A stretch of 11,044 bases of DNA from Byssochlamys sp. IMV 00236 (GCA_001931875.2 MSJH02000529.1:1-11044); one strand, 5' to 3'; positions 1 through 9,586 are shown, numbered from the stretch's first letter. Program-made: numbers and translations. The notes: generated by a model not told the origin, from the letters alone.

Positions 1-82
1 AAAGTTAAACTACTTATAGCGGGTTTTAGTTTAGGGCAAGAAAACTATACTTAAACTAAACTATATTCTAGCAGTTTAGTTT
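1..82. repeat. TTTAGTTTA-rich repeat zone, left
   Basis: TTTAGTTTA lies at 25-33 and 75-83, its complement at 52-60, and another copy inside the neighbouring candidate TIR at 155-163. The zone keeps more G than its surroundings (GCGGG at 19-23, GGGC at 34-37). A similar repeat-rich zone ends the central block on the right, with TTTAGTTTA at 8727-8735 and 8753-8761. AACTAAACTATA at 54-65 recurs exactly at 8777-8788, each followed by a GCAGTTTAGTTTA-like stretch. It may be subterminal repeat of the element at 83-8826 or the end of another copy reaching in from the left. I see no coding content. Confidence 0.6.
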
Positions 83-84
83 AA
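51..84. repeat. 12-bp hairpin
   Basis: TTAAACTAAACT (51-62) and AGTTTAGTTTAA (73-84) are exact reverse complements separated by a 10-base loop (63-72). The stem is built from the TTTAGTTTA repeat in both orientations. It touches the start of the candidate terminal inverted repeat at 83, so it could be part of a transposon end structure. The sequence alone cannot tell this from chance pairing of a simple repeat. Confidence 0.7.
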
Positions 85-174
85 AACTAAAAAAACTAAA
101 ATATTTGCTAAGACTAGGCGCTAAACTAACTTAAGTTAGATTTTTTTTAAACAGTTTAGTTTAAATAGTTTATA
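83..174 (+). repeat. Candidate left terminal inverted repeat
   Basis: It begins with AAAACTAAAAAAAC (83-96), the exact reverse complement of 8813-8826, and contains AAATAGTTTATA (163-174), the exact reverse complement of 8743-8754. The two matches are about 80 bp apart here and about 72 bp apart on the right. Between them are GGCGC (117-121), a copy of the 14-bp palindrome (126-139) and TTTAGTTTA (155-163). The intervening sequence aligns only loosely with the right end, so the repeat is degenerate at best. Confidence 0.35.
126..139. repeat. Palindrome CTAACTTAAGTTAG, first copy
   Basis: A perfect 14-bp palindrome and the first of about 17 dispersed copies of the AACTTAAGTT family (see the family entry). 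It lies inside the candidate left terminal repeat; the right terminal repeat has no copy, so it is unlikely to be part of the ancestral terminal sequence. Confidence 0.85.
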
Positions 175-2099
175 TAGTTTATAGTATTAAAGGTATTAAT
201 ATTCTATATTATTTTATATTATTATTAAATTTATATCCTTTTAAATTTATAGCTAAAAAATAGTTTAGATATAATATTATTATATTAAATCTAAAAGTAT
301 AAAGATAATCTTTTAAGATATTATTAAATATTAATATAGACTTTAAAATAATTATTATAAAAATATATATATATATTTATAAACTATAATGCTAATAGAA
401 TACTATTAAACAATATATATAATTTATTATAAAAGCTAAAGTTATTAAACTAAAGAATAGATTTTATTTATTATTATTATTCTTAATAAAAAGTAATTTT
501 TAAATTATTTTTTTAATAAATTAATAGTAAAATCTATATATAATTAATAAGTTATAACTTTTATAGAAAATATATAAATTCTATATACTTATAAAGCTTA
601 CTAAAATTCTAACTTAAGTTTAAACTATTAAGATTATATTATTCTTATAGCTATTTTTTTTTATTTAAATATAGTTTTTAAGTTAAATATTATTTTTTTA
701 TAATAGATAATCCCTTAATTAAACTATTTAATATAGCTATTTTATTATAAATTACAGATATTTATTTTACCTTAATTTAGCTTTATTAATATAATATTAT
801 AATAATAAAATTAAGGTCTTTTTTTTATTAATTTTAAGAAATAATTCTATACTAGAAGAAGAAATTAATATAATTATTTTTAACTAAAATCTTATAGATT
901 ATAATCTTAAATTATAAGATACTTTTCCTTATTATTTAAGGAAATAATTAAAGCAATTCTCTAAATATACTAGAATTATTTATCCTAAATTAAATTAGCT
1001 ACTTATATTTTTATTAGTATATTAAATATAGTAAATTAAATTACTTAATACTTTTTTATAATAGACTATAAATAAAAATATATATTTTATATATTAATAT
1101 TAGACAATAAAATTTACTAATTTACCTTTTAAATAATATTAGGAAAAGAAAGAAGGTAAGGATAAATATAAGAATATCCCTTAATCTTATTAAGCTAAAT
1201 AAAAAATATAGTAATTTTAGATAAAATAGCTTTAAGATTAATAAAGATATCTTTAAGAATAATTAGATTAATCTTAATAATAACTATTATAACCTAGGGC
1301 TAATATCTTTCTTTTTTAAAGGTAAATTAAATAAGATAATTTTAAAAAAAAATATTAAGATTTTATAAAGTAATAGTTAAAAAAAATTATAAGTTATTTA
1401 TTATTATAATAGCTCTAGATATAAAGAGCAGTTTAAATAGATAATTTAAGCTAAAAAAGAGTATTTTAATTTAAGTTAGAATATATTAAAAAATTATATT
1501 TAAAGTATTTAATACTACTTTAGCTATATTATTAAATAAACTAATTATTGCTTATATATAACTTAGCCTATAGAGAAATAAGATAAGTAATAAATATTAT
1601 ATACTAATCTTTTAGTTAAATATATCTAATTAAAACCTAAGAATTTAAAGCGCCTTTAAAATACTATTATAAATTATTAAAAAAGAAATATAAGTAGTAA
1701 GTTATTATAAGATATTACTAATAATAGAAATAATAATAAATTAAATATATAATAGACCTACTTATAATTTAACTTAAATTAAAATTTATAAGTTTAATCT
1801 TTAAAAAATAAGTAAAGCTTATTTATTTAATTAGCAATAATCTTATTAATAATAGTTAATTAAAGTAGTAATAGAATAATTAATAAGAGAGCTTAAAAAG
1901 TCTCTAATATTATATACCTATATATATATAATTTCTTAATTAAGTATAGTCTATATTAAGAATATATATATTATATTATTTTTTCTTTTACTATATTTAT
2001 TTTTTTTATTAAATATACTCTTTAGTAAAAAAAATAAATTTTAACTTAATTAGAATTTAATTAAAGAACTCTAGGTAAAAAATAATATATAGACTAAAT

Positions 2100-2125
2100 A
2101 ATAATCTAACTTAAGTTAGATTATT
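2100..2125. repeat. 26-bp perfect palindrome
   Basis: The AACTTAAGTT copy at 2108-2117 is the centre of a perfect inverted repeat from 2100 to 2125 with no spacer. The symmetry breaks at 2099/2126, where both bases are T. This is the longest member of the palindrome family in the window. It could form a 13-bp cruciform arm. Confidence 0.9.
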
Positions 2126-2397
2126 TTTAAGAATATAAGAGAAAATTATTATATATTATTATAAGTTACTAACCTTATTATAATTAAAATTCTAATTTAA
2201 GTTAAAGGCTCTATAACTTTATTTATTAAATAAATAATATAAATAATAAAAGCACTTATTAGATAATAAGATAAACTCTTTAAGATTTTAGTATAAAGAA
2301 TTTAGCTAGAAGTATTAATAAAAGAGACTTAAAGCTTATAATTATAGTAATTCTATAGAATTTTATTTAAATTTTAACCCTATTTAGATTAATATAC

Positions 2398-2420
2398 TAT
2401 ATAGGCTAAAGGCCTATATA
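2398..2420. repeat. 9-bp hairpin with GGC/GCC stem
   Basis: TATATAGGC (2398-2406) and GCCTATATA (2412-2420) are exact reverse complements around a five-base loop TAAAG. In DNA this poor in G and C, the stem keeps paired GGC and GCC. No T-run follows it, and nothing links it to transcription termination. Confidence 0.7.
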
Positions 2421-3727
2421 ATTAAGGCTAAAATCTTCTTAATAATAAGAGATAATATAATCTATATAAAGCTTAAGAATAAATATCTAAGAATATTATA
2501 TATAAATATAAAAAAACTTAAAATATCTTAAAAAAATATAGAATATAATTAAGATATTAATACTAATTATATTAAAAACTTAAAAAATAAGTTTTATACT
2601 AGTATATAAAGATTTAATATTAATATATAAATAAAAGTAATTCTAAGTATTAAAGACTTTAACCTAGTATTATAAATATATATAATAAAACTCCTAGAAC
2701 TAGTAAATATTAATAATATTTATAGTCTCTTAAGATAGTAATAGAATAAAGATAGTAATTTTTTTATCTACCTAAAGAAATAATTAAAAAAGCTTATATT
2801 ATTAATATTATAAGCTAAGTAATATTATTATATAGCTCTTTTAAAGCTATTAATTAAATAAAAAAAAGTAGCTATTATTAAAGCTATTAATTATAAAAAA
2901 AAATAATTAAAAAATTATAGACTAATATATATCTCTATTTTAATTTAAGTTAGAATTTAATTAATTAATCTATAAATATATTTTTAGGCTATTAATCTCT
3001 ATAATAAGGTAATATTATTAAAAGTTTTTATAGTATTATAATCTAATTATAAAGATATTACTTATATTAATATTAATAAAGAATATATACTCTTATTTAT
3101 TAAAGAATAGGAGAAGAAACCTATAGATTAATATAAAGAACTATTAAAAAATTATAAAGAGTTTAAAAATTAAACGCGCCCTATTATTAATATATTACTT
3201 AACTATATAGCTTATATTATAGCCTCTCTATATAATAATATTTAGTTATAATATCTATAATAGTATTTATAGATAGCTTATAATTATTCTTATTAAAACT
3301 ATATATTAAAAGAAATAATTATAAATATAAAGCTAGATTAAGTATATTTAAAGATCTAATTTTAATTTTAATTTTCTAACTTAAATTAAATCTAGATTAT
3401 AGAGTTTAAGAAGTTTTTTAACTTTATTAAGATAATCTTTATAAATAAATAAAGTAGAATAATATTAATAAAAGATTAGAGATTAATTACTAAATATTAT
3501 TATAGTATAAGTAATTATATCTTATATATATTATTCTTTTTTTTACAAGTAGATTATAAAAATAATAGATTTAAGCTATCTCTAGATTATAAGTAATTTA
3601 ATAAATAATTATTACCTTATTTAAAGATTCCTTACTATCTCTTAAGAACTCTATTTAATAATTATCTTTTTTTATAACCCTATTAAATAAAGTATATATA
3701 TAAATATAGAAGAATGTCTTAAAAAAT

Positions 3728-3745
3728 AAGAAACTTAAGTTTCTT
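3728..3745. repeat. 18-bp palindrome of the AACTTAAGTT family
   Basis: A perfect palindrome with the core GAAACTTAAGTTTC at 3730-3743, extending to 3728-3745. Its flanks (AAGA/TCTT) differ from the usual TCTAAC/GTTAGA, so only the ten-base core is shared with the other copies. Twenty-eight bases downstream (3760-3769) lies an AATTTAAGTT variant. Confidence 0.85.
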
Positions 3746-5383
3746 TTATAGTAAGTTTTAATTTAAGTTAGATATAAAAATTAATTATAAACTAATTATT
3801 ATAAGAGCTTATAGATTAATCTTAATAATAAAGTTAATCTCCTATTAAAATCTATATTAAAATATATTATATTTTAATATAAGCTAGAATAATAATATTT
3901 TACTATAGCCTTTAAATATCTCTAAGAATTTTAATAAATAAATAAACTTTAATATTCTCTCTTTTATAAGTCTAATAATATATATATTATTAAGGGCTTT
4001 ATAGAAAAACTTATTAATAAGCTTTATAAAGACTTTTTATAGACTTAAGTAAATCTAAAGCATTATATAATAACTTTACTTAACTATAATTAGAATTAAT
4101 ATTAATATCTTTTAGCTATTAGAATTATTTAATAATCTTTACTTTTAAAATATTAAGGAATAAGATAATTATAATTAATAATATATATATCTTTCTTATT
4201 TTAAGCAGTATTATTAGGCTTATATTCTTTATATAACTTTTAAAGTAGTCCTATTTAATTTTAAAAATATTATAAATTAATTTAATAATAAGAGTAAAAT
4301 TATAAGTTTAGACTATTTTAATTTAAGTTAAAATTAATATAATATAGGGTAAATATCTTTTTATCTTTATTATTTTTAATAATATTATATAATAAGCTTA
4401 ATTTTAATATAATAATATAGTAAAGAATCTAAGAATCTTAAAAATTAACTAGTATAAGAATAACTTAAAAACCTAATCTAATATTACTAAGGCTTTATAA
4501 ATATATTAATTTATTAAGAAAAATATAATTTATATTATAAAGCTTAGCTTTTTTAAGATTAATAATTATAAGAAAAATTCTGAGAATCTTATTAAGACTA
4601 AGATATATATATTATTAATTTAACTTAAGTTAGAAATTAACCTAATTTAAAAGAAATAATATTAATATTTATAAGTATTAAAAGAGATTACTAATTTTTT
4701 AATTAAGTAAGACTAGGCTTTAAATATAAATAATATAAATAAATATTTGTAGTACTTTATATTAGACTATAATCTTAAAATTAAAAAAAAATATATTATC
4801 TAGAAGAAGTTATATATACCTTTTTTAACCTTATTAAACTAACTGCTAATAAATAAATATCTTTATAATAATAATAAGGAATAATATAAGCTAGAAAATT
4901 AGAAATAGCTTTAAGCTATTACTTTTAACTCCTTAAAGAAAAAATAAAAAATATTAAAGGATTTTATAAATAAATAGATTAATATATTTATTCTAACTAA
5001 AGTTAAAAAAGATTTAATTAAAATTTTAGATTAAGATATAGAGACTAATAAAGTAAATAATATACTTTAAAAGAATAATATAAATAATAATAATAAAGGT
5101 AAGTTATTTTTCCTATTAATTATATTATTAAATAATTATAAGAATATTATTATTATAAGTATAAGAATAGGGCTAAATTTTTAATTTAAATTTAGATTTT
5201 TTAGTTTAGCTCTAGGTAAGCTATCTTAATAGTATTTATTTAATATATAAGAAACTAACTTAAGTTAAAAATAAAATAATCAGGTTTTTTTTAAATTAAT
5301 AATATAATCTCTATTTTTAAATTAAATTATTTAAGAGTAATTTTTCTCTAATAATAAGAATTTATATTATTTAAAAATTTTAT

Positions 5384-5401
5384 CTCTAACTTAAGTTAGA
5401 G
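5384..5401. repeat. 18-bp palindrome of the AACTTAAGTT family
   Basis: A perfect palindrome, CTCTAACTTAAGTTAGAG, with the usual TCTAAC/GTTAGA flanks. Two further copies lie close by at 5257-5266 and 5618-5627, making 5250-5630 the densest cluster of exact copies in the window. Confidence 0.85.
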
Positions 5402-8174
5402 TAAATTCTATTAATAGGATAAAAATTAATTCTTAGGGATTTAATTTAAATTAATATAACTATTATTTTTTATTTCTATTTTAAAATAATAATTAAGAAT
5501 AAAAAAATAAGATTATAAAGATAGGGATTATAGAATAAAAGAAAAAAATAATATATTTTAATAATTTAGGCTAGCTCTATAATAATCTAAGATATAAATA
5601 TATTTAAGTAAGAATCTAACTTAAGTTAAAATATTATAGATATTATATTACTGCTAATATTATTATCTTTAAATTTTTTCTCTTTCTTATTTTATTTTAA
5701 TATAAATATATTAAGATTATTAGGTCTTTTATTATAGTTTTAAAATTATATTATTTATACTCTTATAAAAATCTATAAGACTTCTTTATTTTTAAATATT
5801 AATATCTAGAATATAAATCTTAATTATAATTCTATTAAATAATATAAGCCCTAATCTAAAATTAATATTCTTAACTTAATTAAACTTAAGATAATAAAAT
5901 ATAATTAAAAAAAGGCTATTATTTATTTAGCTCTTTTAGAATAAATTTAGATTTTTAAATTTTAATAAAATAAAATAAAGTTTATAAAATAATAGTTTAA
6001 GTTTTAATAGGCAAAAATAAAGATTTAATTATATATATAGCAATATTATTAAGAAATTATAAATAATATTTTTAGCTTCTCTTATATATAATATTTATAT
6101 TATTCTATATTTTTTTAATATTCCTATAAAGGAGAAAATAATATTAGCTTAATAGCTGCCTATATAAAAAGAACTATATATTAATCTAGAGATAAGACTT
6201 AGAAAAATAATAATATTTAAAATATATTAATTATAAAGGTAAGAACTAAATAATTAATATAGACTTTATTACTAATATTTTCTTTAAAAAACTTTTAATC
6301 TAATATATATATTAGATATATTATATAATTAGATTCTATATTTTATTATAGGATATTACTAATTATTTTAAATAATTAAATATATTTAGTTCTATTATAT
6401 ATTATATATAGCTACTAGTAATTTATATCTAGAATTACTTAATTAATATTAGATTTAAGCATATCTTTTTAAATTTAAAGAGATTAATTATATTAAAATA
6501 TTATTATATTTATTAAAATAAGAAAAGATTTCTCTAATATTAGATTATTAGATTAATTAAAATTAATATTTTTTTTTTACTATAACTAGATATTTTATTA
6601 ATATAAAATAAGTATATAAAGAAATACTCTTAGCCTTTAATCTTATTTATAAATTATATACTAAAAAACATTTAGCTAAAATATTATTAAAAAATCTTTA
6701 TTAATATAATTTATAATATTAGATTCTTATTATTACTATAAATAATATAAATAATAATATTACTCTAATAATAGAGCTAGATAAAAGCTTAAGAAATAAG
6801 CTTAAAATAGATTTATTATTAGAAGATTTCTAAGATATAATATTAAGTTAACTTATTTTAAATCGCTATTATATTCTATATTTAATATATATTTTATAAC
6901 TTATAATTAATATTTTACTAGGTAAACTCTATATTAATACTCCTATTAATAATAGTATTAATTAAGATATAAAAAAAGATAAAAGCCTATTATATCCTTA
7001 AAATATCCTAATATTATTAGAAAAGGTATTCTCTATTTAACTTAAATTAGATTAATACTAATAGATTTTTATATAAATTTATAAGATTACTAGATTTATT
7101 AATATAAGCCCTTAGTATTAGAAATATTTCTTAATATTATAATAATTAAATACTAATTAGCTAAAATTATTACTTCTTAATTACTAGATATAATAGAATT
7201 TAATATATCTTATATTTATATATGCCCTTAAACTATATATAGTAATTAAATAATTTATTATATTATAGGCTAATAAAGATATTTATTTTCTAATATTATC
7301 CCCTATTAAATAGTATTAGGTTAAATATCTTATTAAGTTAACCTAGCCATTTTATAATCTTACTCTTACTATATTAAAGATAAATAGTTTATTAATTTAT
7401 AGGGTTTTTAAAATCTATAATATTATCTTTAATTATCTTAATAATTATATAAAATATTTAAAATTAAAAAGAGCTATATAAAAGATATAACTCTAAGATA
7501 TTTTATCTAAAGCTTATAATAAGTTATAAACTTATTATATTAAAATATATAAATTTTAAAGATTTATATATATAATTATAATAATCTTTTATCTTAATAT
7601 AAAACTTAAAATTTTTAAAACGTAAGTCTAGTATAATATAATAAAAAACTAATATAATATTTATAAAAAGATTTTTTATAAGATATTTTAATATTATAAT
7701 AATTAAAATCTAAATATTAAGATATAATTAAGAACTTATTTATTAGTCTTAACCTTAGATTATATACTTATATAATCTAAATATTATTATCTCTCTTTAA
7801 ATACTACTAGTATTTATTAAGAAATTTAGACTTATCTTATTAAAGGTAATATTCTATTTAATATTATACCTAAATTAGATTAGATTTATTAAAATCAGAT
7901 AATATCCTTAATTATTAGAGAATTAATAAATACTAATTCCTAATTCTTATAATAATAGCCTGAGATTTTCTTATAATCTTATTAAGTAATATTAGTATAG
8001 AATAATTATTTAATAATACCTAAGATATCTGCTATTATTAATATAGCTAACTATTTCTTAATATAATCTATACTTTAATACTTTTTATATATACTAAAAA
8101 TTTTATTATTTAGCAGAAATTTAAAGTAATAATTAATAATATAAATATAATACTTAATAATTAATAATTTAAAA

Positions 8175-8269
8175 AAGGAGAGATTAAATTGCTAAATCTA
8201 ATTAGTAATAATAAAGATATAGATAATATATTAGAAGGAGAGATAGATATAGATAATAAAGATTATTAA
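8175..8269 (+). repeat. Purine-rich repeats in a short open stretch
   Basis: AAGGAGAGAT recurs at 8175-8184 and 8235-8244 (60 bp apart), and GATATAGATAATA at 8216-8228 and 8246-8258 (30 bp apart). The spacings are multiples of 30, so they correspond to 10 and 20 codons in one frame. In the frame beginning with GGA at 8177 there are 30 codons without a stop before TAA at 8267, rich in Asp, Glu, Ile and Asn. This could be a remnant of an acidic repeat in a former protein near the 3' end of the central element. No family is recognisable and there is no ATG. Confidence 0.45.
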
Positions 8270-8635
8270 ATAAAGCAGTTTAAGGGTTAAAGTCTTTTAA
8301 GTATTTAAATAAATTAACTTATTATTAAGTTTACTTATAATAAAAGAAAATAATTAAATAAATTGCCTATACTTAGAGTTTCTATATATTCTTAAAGGAA
8401 TATAGTAATTATAGATAAATCTAAGTCTTCTAATTATTACTTATATTAGATTAACTATATTAAAGGCTAATATAAATATTAAAAATCTAACTTAAGTTAA
8501 ACTCTAATATTATATTCTAATATTATTCTATTAATTTTTAGTTAATATTTAGTAATAGATATTATAAAGAAATAAAAATCTAAATAGTTCTTAAAGATTA
8601 ATAAGATTTATATAAAAATTTAGATTAATTTAAAG

Positions 8636-8725
8636 TAACTAAAAAAAAACTAAAAAACTAAATTAAATTAAAAAACCTAAAAAAATTAAACTTAAAAAAA
8701 CTATATAATATATTATAAACTATTA
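8636..8725. repeat. G-free A-rich tract
   Basis: Ninety bases contain no G on the + strand and consist of A-runs separated by CTAA, TTAA or CC. It adjoins the TTTAGTTTA-rich right end of the central block. The strand asymmetry contrasts with the roughly balanced composition elsewhere. It resembles a subterminal A-rich region or degraded poly(A)-like tail, but no coding region can be tied to it. Confidence 0.6.
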
Positions 8726-8726
8726 G

Positions 8727-8826
8727 TTTAGTTTATAAAGTCTATAAACTATTTTAGTTTATAAAATTATAAACCGAACTAAACTATAGGCGGTTTAATT
8801 TAATTTAATTCGGTTTTTTTAGTTTT
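8727..8826 (-). repeat. Candidate right terminal inverted repeat
   Basis: It contains TTTAGTTTA at 8727-8735 and 8753-8761, TATAAACTATTT at 8743-8754 (complement of 163-174), and ends in GTTTTTTTAGTTTT at 8813-8826 (complement of 83-96). It keeps unusual CpG for this window: CCGAAC at 8774-8779, GGCGG at 8789-8793 and TCGG at 8810-8813. Gypsy pol codons begin immediately afterwards. AACTAAACTATA at 8777-8788 also matches 54-65 in direct orientation, so direct terminal repeats cannot be excluded. Confidence 0.4.
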
Positions 8827-8926
8827 CTATAACTACTTTAATACTATTCTATAGAAGCTATATAAAATAGGCTTATATATAAAGATCTAGAAATATAAGT
8901 TTATTATCTTTAAGATTAAGTTTTTA

Positions 8927-8936
8927 TATTATTATT
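8927..8936 (+). other. Frameshift in an ATT repeat of gypsy pol
   Basis: The conserved FL codons at 8921-8926 and the following conserved block (from AGC at 8937) lie in different frames. The ten bases between are a TAT/ATT repeat. Relative to the usual spacing, one base is extra or two are missing. Slippage in a simple repeat is the likely cause; RIP itself makes only transitions. Confidence 0.65.
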
Positions 8937-9111
8937 AGCTAAGACTATATTAAAATAAATTTAAATAAGGTAAAAATAATTATTAAATAGAAGACCTCGA
9001 CTTATATAATTAATATATAAGCCTTTATTAGGTTTAGTAATTTTTATTATTAGTTTATTTATAACTTTTTTAAGATAATTATACTATTTATAAACTTAAC
9101 TTAAAAGGAAA

Positions 9112-9118
9112 TTTTTTT
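9112..9118 (+). other. Frameshift in a T-run of gypsy pol
   Basis: Before this run the pol frame is that of 9105 (K, E, I); after it the frame is that of 9119 (N, then a stop where Trp is expected), matching the conserved 'K...F.W' motif that precedes the RNase H domain. Seven T are present where eight would keep the frame, so a one-base loss is inferred. Confidence 0.7.
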
Positions 9119-9586
9119 AATTAAATACTTACCTATTAGTTTAGTTTTAAAATCTTAAAAGAAGTATTTATTTAAGCCTTAATCTTAAAGCTATTTAATT
9201 AAATTTATAAGGTTATAATTAAAACTAACTTATTTAATTATATATTAGCTAAAGTTATATCTTAATATAATAATAAAGGAATTCTATATCTTATTATATT
9301 TTTCTTAAAAAAGCTCTTTATTATAGAATATAATTATAAGATTTATAATAAAGAATTACTAGTAATTATTTACTGCTTTAAGAAATAATACTTTAAGCTT
9401 AAAAATATATTATTATTAATTAAAGTTATTATAGACTATTATAACTTAAAATATTTTATATTAATTAAGCTATTAAACTAGTAATAGGCCTATTAGTCTA
9501 AGTTTTTATCTTAGTTTAACTTCTAAATTATATACTATCTTAGAAAGTAAGAAATAAAACCTAATATTTTAACTAGGAGGTTAAAA
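9119..9586 (+). pseudogene. Gypsy RNase H domain relic
   Basis: The domain degrades the RNA strand of the RNA-DNA hybrid during reverse transcription. In one frame (9119, 9278 and so on) the family landmarks follow in order: KTNLFNYILAKVIS at 9221-9262 where ETDAS.YV...LSQ is usual, then GILYLIIFFLKK at 9278-9313, then EYNYKIYNKELLVIIYCF at 9326-9379, then IDYYNLKYF at 9431-9457 where TDHKNLEYF is usual, then KLLN followed by three stops where RRQ is usual, and KPNILTRRLKD at 9557-9589 where KPDALSR is usual. The first catalytic Asp is Asn (GAC to AAC after T), the catalytic Glu in KELL and the Asp in IDYY remain. Every change fits CA/TG to TA. No indel breaks this frame from 9119 to 10350. 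Confidence 0.92.

Larger units (their letters stand above)
128..8498. repeat. Dispersed AACTTAAGTT near-palindrome family
   Basis: Exact AACTTAAGTT occurs at 128, 611, 2108, 3732, 4622, 5257, 5388, 5618 and 8489 (start positions). The one-mismatch form AATTTAAGTT occurs at 1468, 2194, 2942, 3760 and 4320, and its complement AACTTAAATT at 1771, 3378 and 7039. Flanks are conserved, giving roughly YTAAYTTAAGTTAR, often with TCT before and AGA after; several AATTTAAGTT copies share a longer TTTTAATTTAAGTTA context. With 42% A, 42% T and 8% each of C and G, the exact 10-mer is expected about 0.1 times in 11 kb. Copies fall in all three codon phases and spacing is irregular (about 85 to 1,450 bp). 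None lies in the gypsy relic or beyond. What it is remains unknown: a binding-site repeat, a small inserted palindrome with a TTAA core, or a remnant of an internal repeat. Confidence 0.85.
190..8635. other. Unclassified RIP-degraded interior
   Basis: About 8.4 kb with no recognisable gene. All six frames are broken by frequent TAA and TAG; TGA is almost absent because TG has been removed. If stops are read through as former Gln or Trp codons, + strand translations look protein-like (for example Gln/Lys-rich from about 855 to 1320), but different frames over the same stretch, such as 4540-5100, look equally plausible, so no frame can be claimed. I looked for Walker A glycines, helitron Rep and helicase motifs, RecQ motifs, DDE motifs and reverse transcriptase motifs and found none I could defend. 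It is probably former transposon coding DNA, given that RIP needs duplicated sequence; that is inference. The only structures I can support are the palindrome family and the local hairpins and repeats listed separately. Confidence 0.6.
83..8826. mobile_element. Candidate large transposon relic (unclassified)
   Basis: The block is bounded by similar repeat-rich zones whose sequences match in inverted orientation and in the same order: AAAACTAAAAAAAC at 83-96 against 8813-8826 (exact), then AAATAGTTTATA at 163-174 against 8743-8754 (exact). The right boundary coincides, within a few bases, with the point where gypsy pol homology begins (about 8828), as expected for an insertion into that element or a join with it. 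The dispersed AACTTAAGTT family lies inside this block only. Against: the matching segments are A-rich and low in complexity, no target-site duplication is visible, the left flank (1-82) does not read as the missing gypsy reverse transcriptase, and no transposase motif survives. An LTR element or a compound of several insertions remains possible. Confidence 0.4.
8831..9118 (+). pseudogene. Gypsy reverse transcriptase, C-terminal relic
   Basis: This is the thumb/connection part of reverse transcriptase, downstream of the YxDD active site, which is not present. In the frame of 8849 it reads LYKIGLYIKI, stop, KYKF and so on to FL at 8921-8926, matching the family block around 'L..AGL..D..KCEF...KFLG'. 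After an indel at about 8927-8936 the frame of 8937 reads a block ending NKVKIIIK at 8964-8987, then, beyond a stop, the tract AFIRFSNFYY, stop, FIYNF, equivalent to the widely conserved 'FLGF.NFYRRFI..F' motif. The stops sit where Gln, Trp or Arg codons are expected. The two blocks fit only if the frame changes between them. Identification rests on motif order and spacing and is firm; the exact left limit is not. Confidence 0.85.

Noticed and set aside
432..1330. Protein-like + strand translation, Gln-rich near 1200-1290, when stops are read through
   Set aside because: In this composition several frames look protein-like once TAA/TAG are ignored, and there is no family motif to decide between them.
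4540..5110. Lys-rich open-looking frame (frame of 4540)
   Set aside because: The frame of 4542 over the same bases reads as plausibly, so neither can be claimed as a former gene.
5652..8110. Possible helitron Rep/helicase or telomere-linked RecQ relic, suggested by the length
   Set aside because: No Walker A glycines, His-rich Rep motifs or helicase motifs could be found even allowing CA/TG to TA changes.
126..8498. CRISPR-like interpretation of the recurring motif
   Set aside because: Spacing is irregular from tens to over a thousand bases, the repeats are too short, and the context is fungal.
8828..8850. Reverse transcriptase YxDD active site just upstream
   Set aside because: The sequence left of about 8828 is TTTAGTTTA-type repeat and not pol, so the active site is missing from this fragment.
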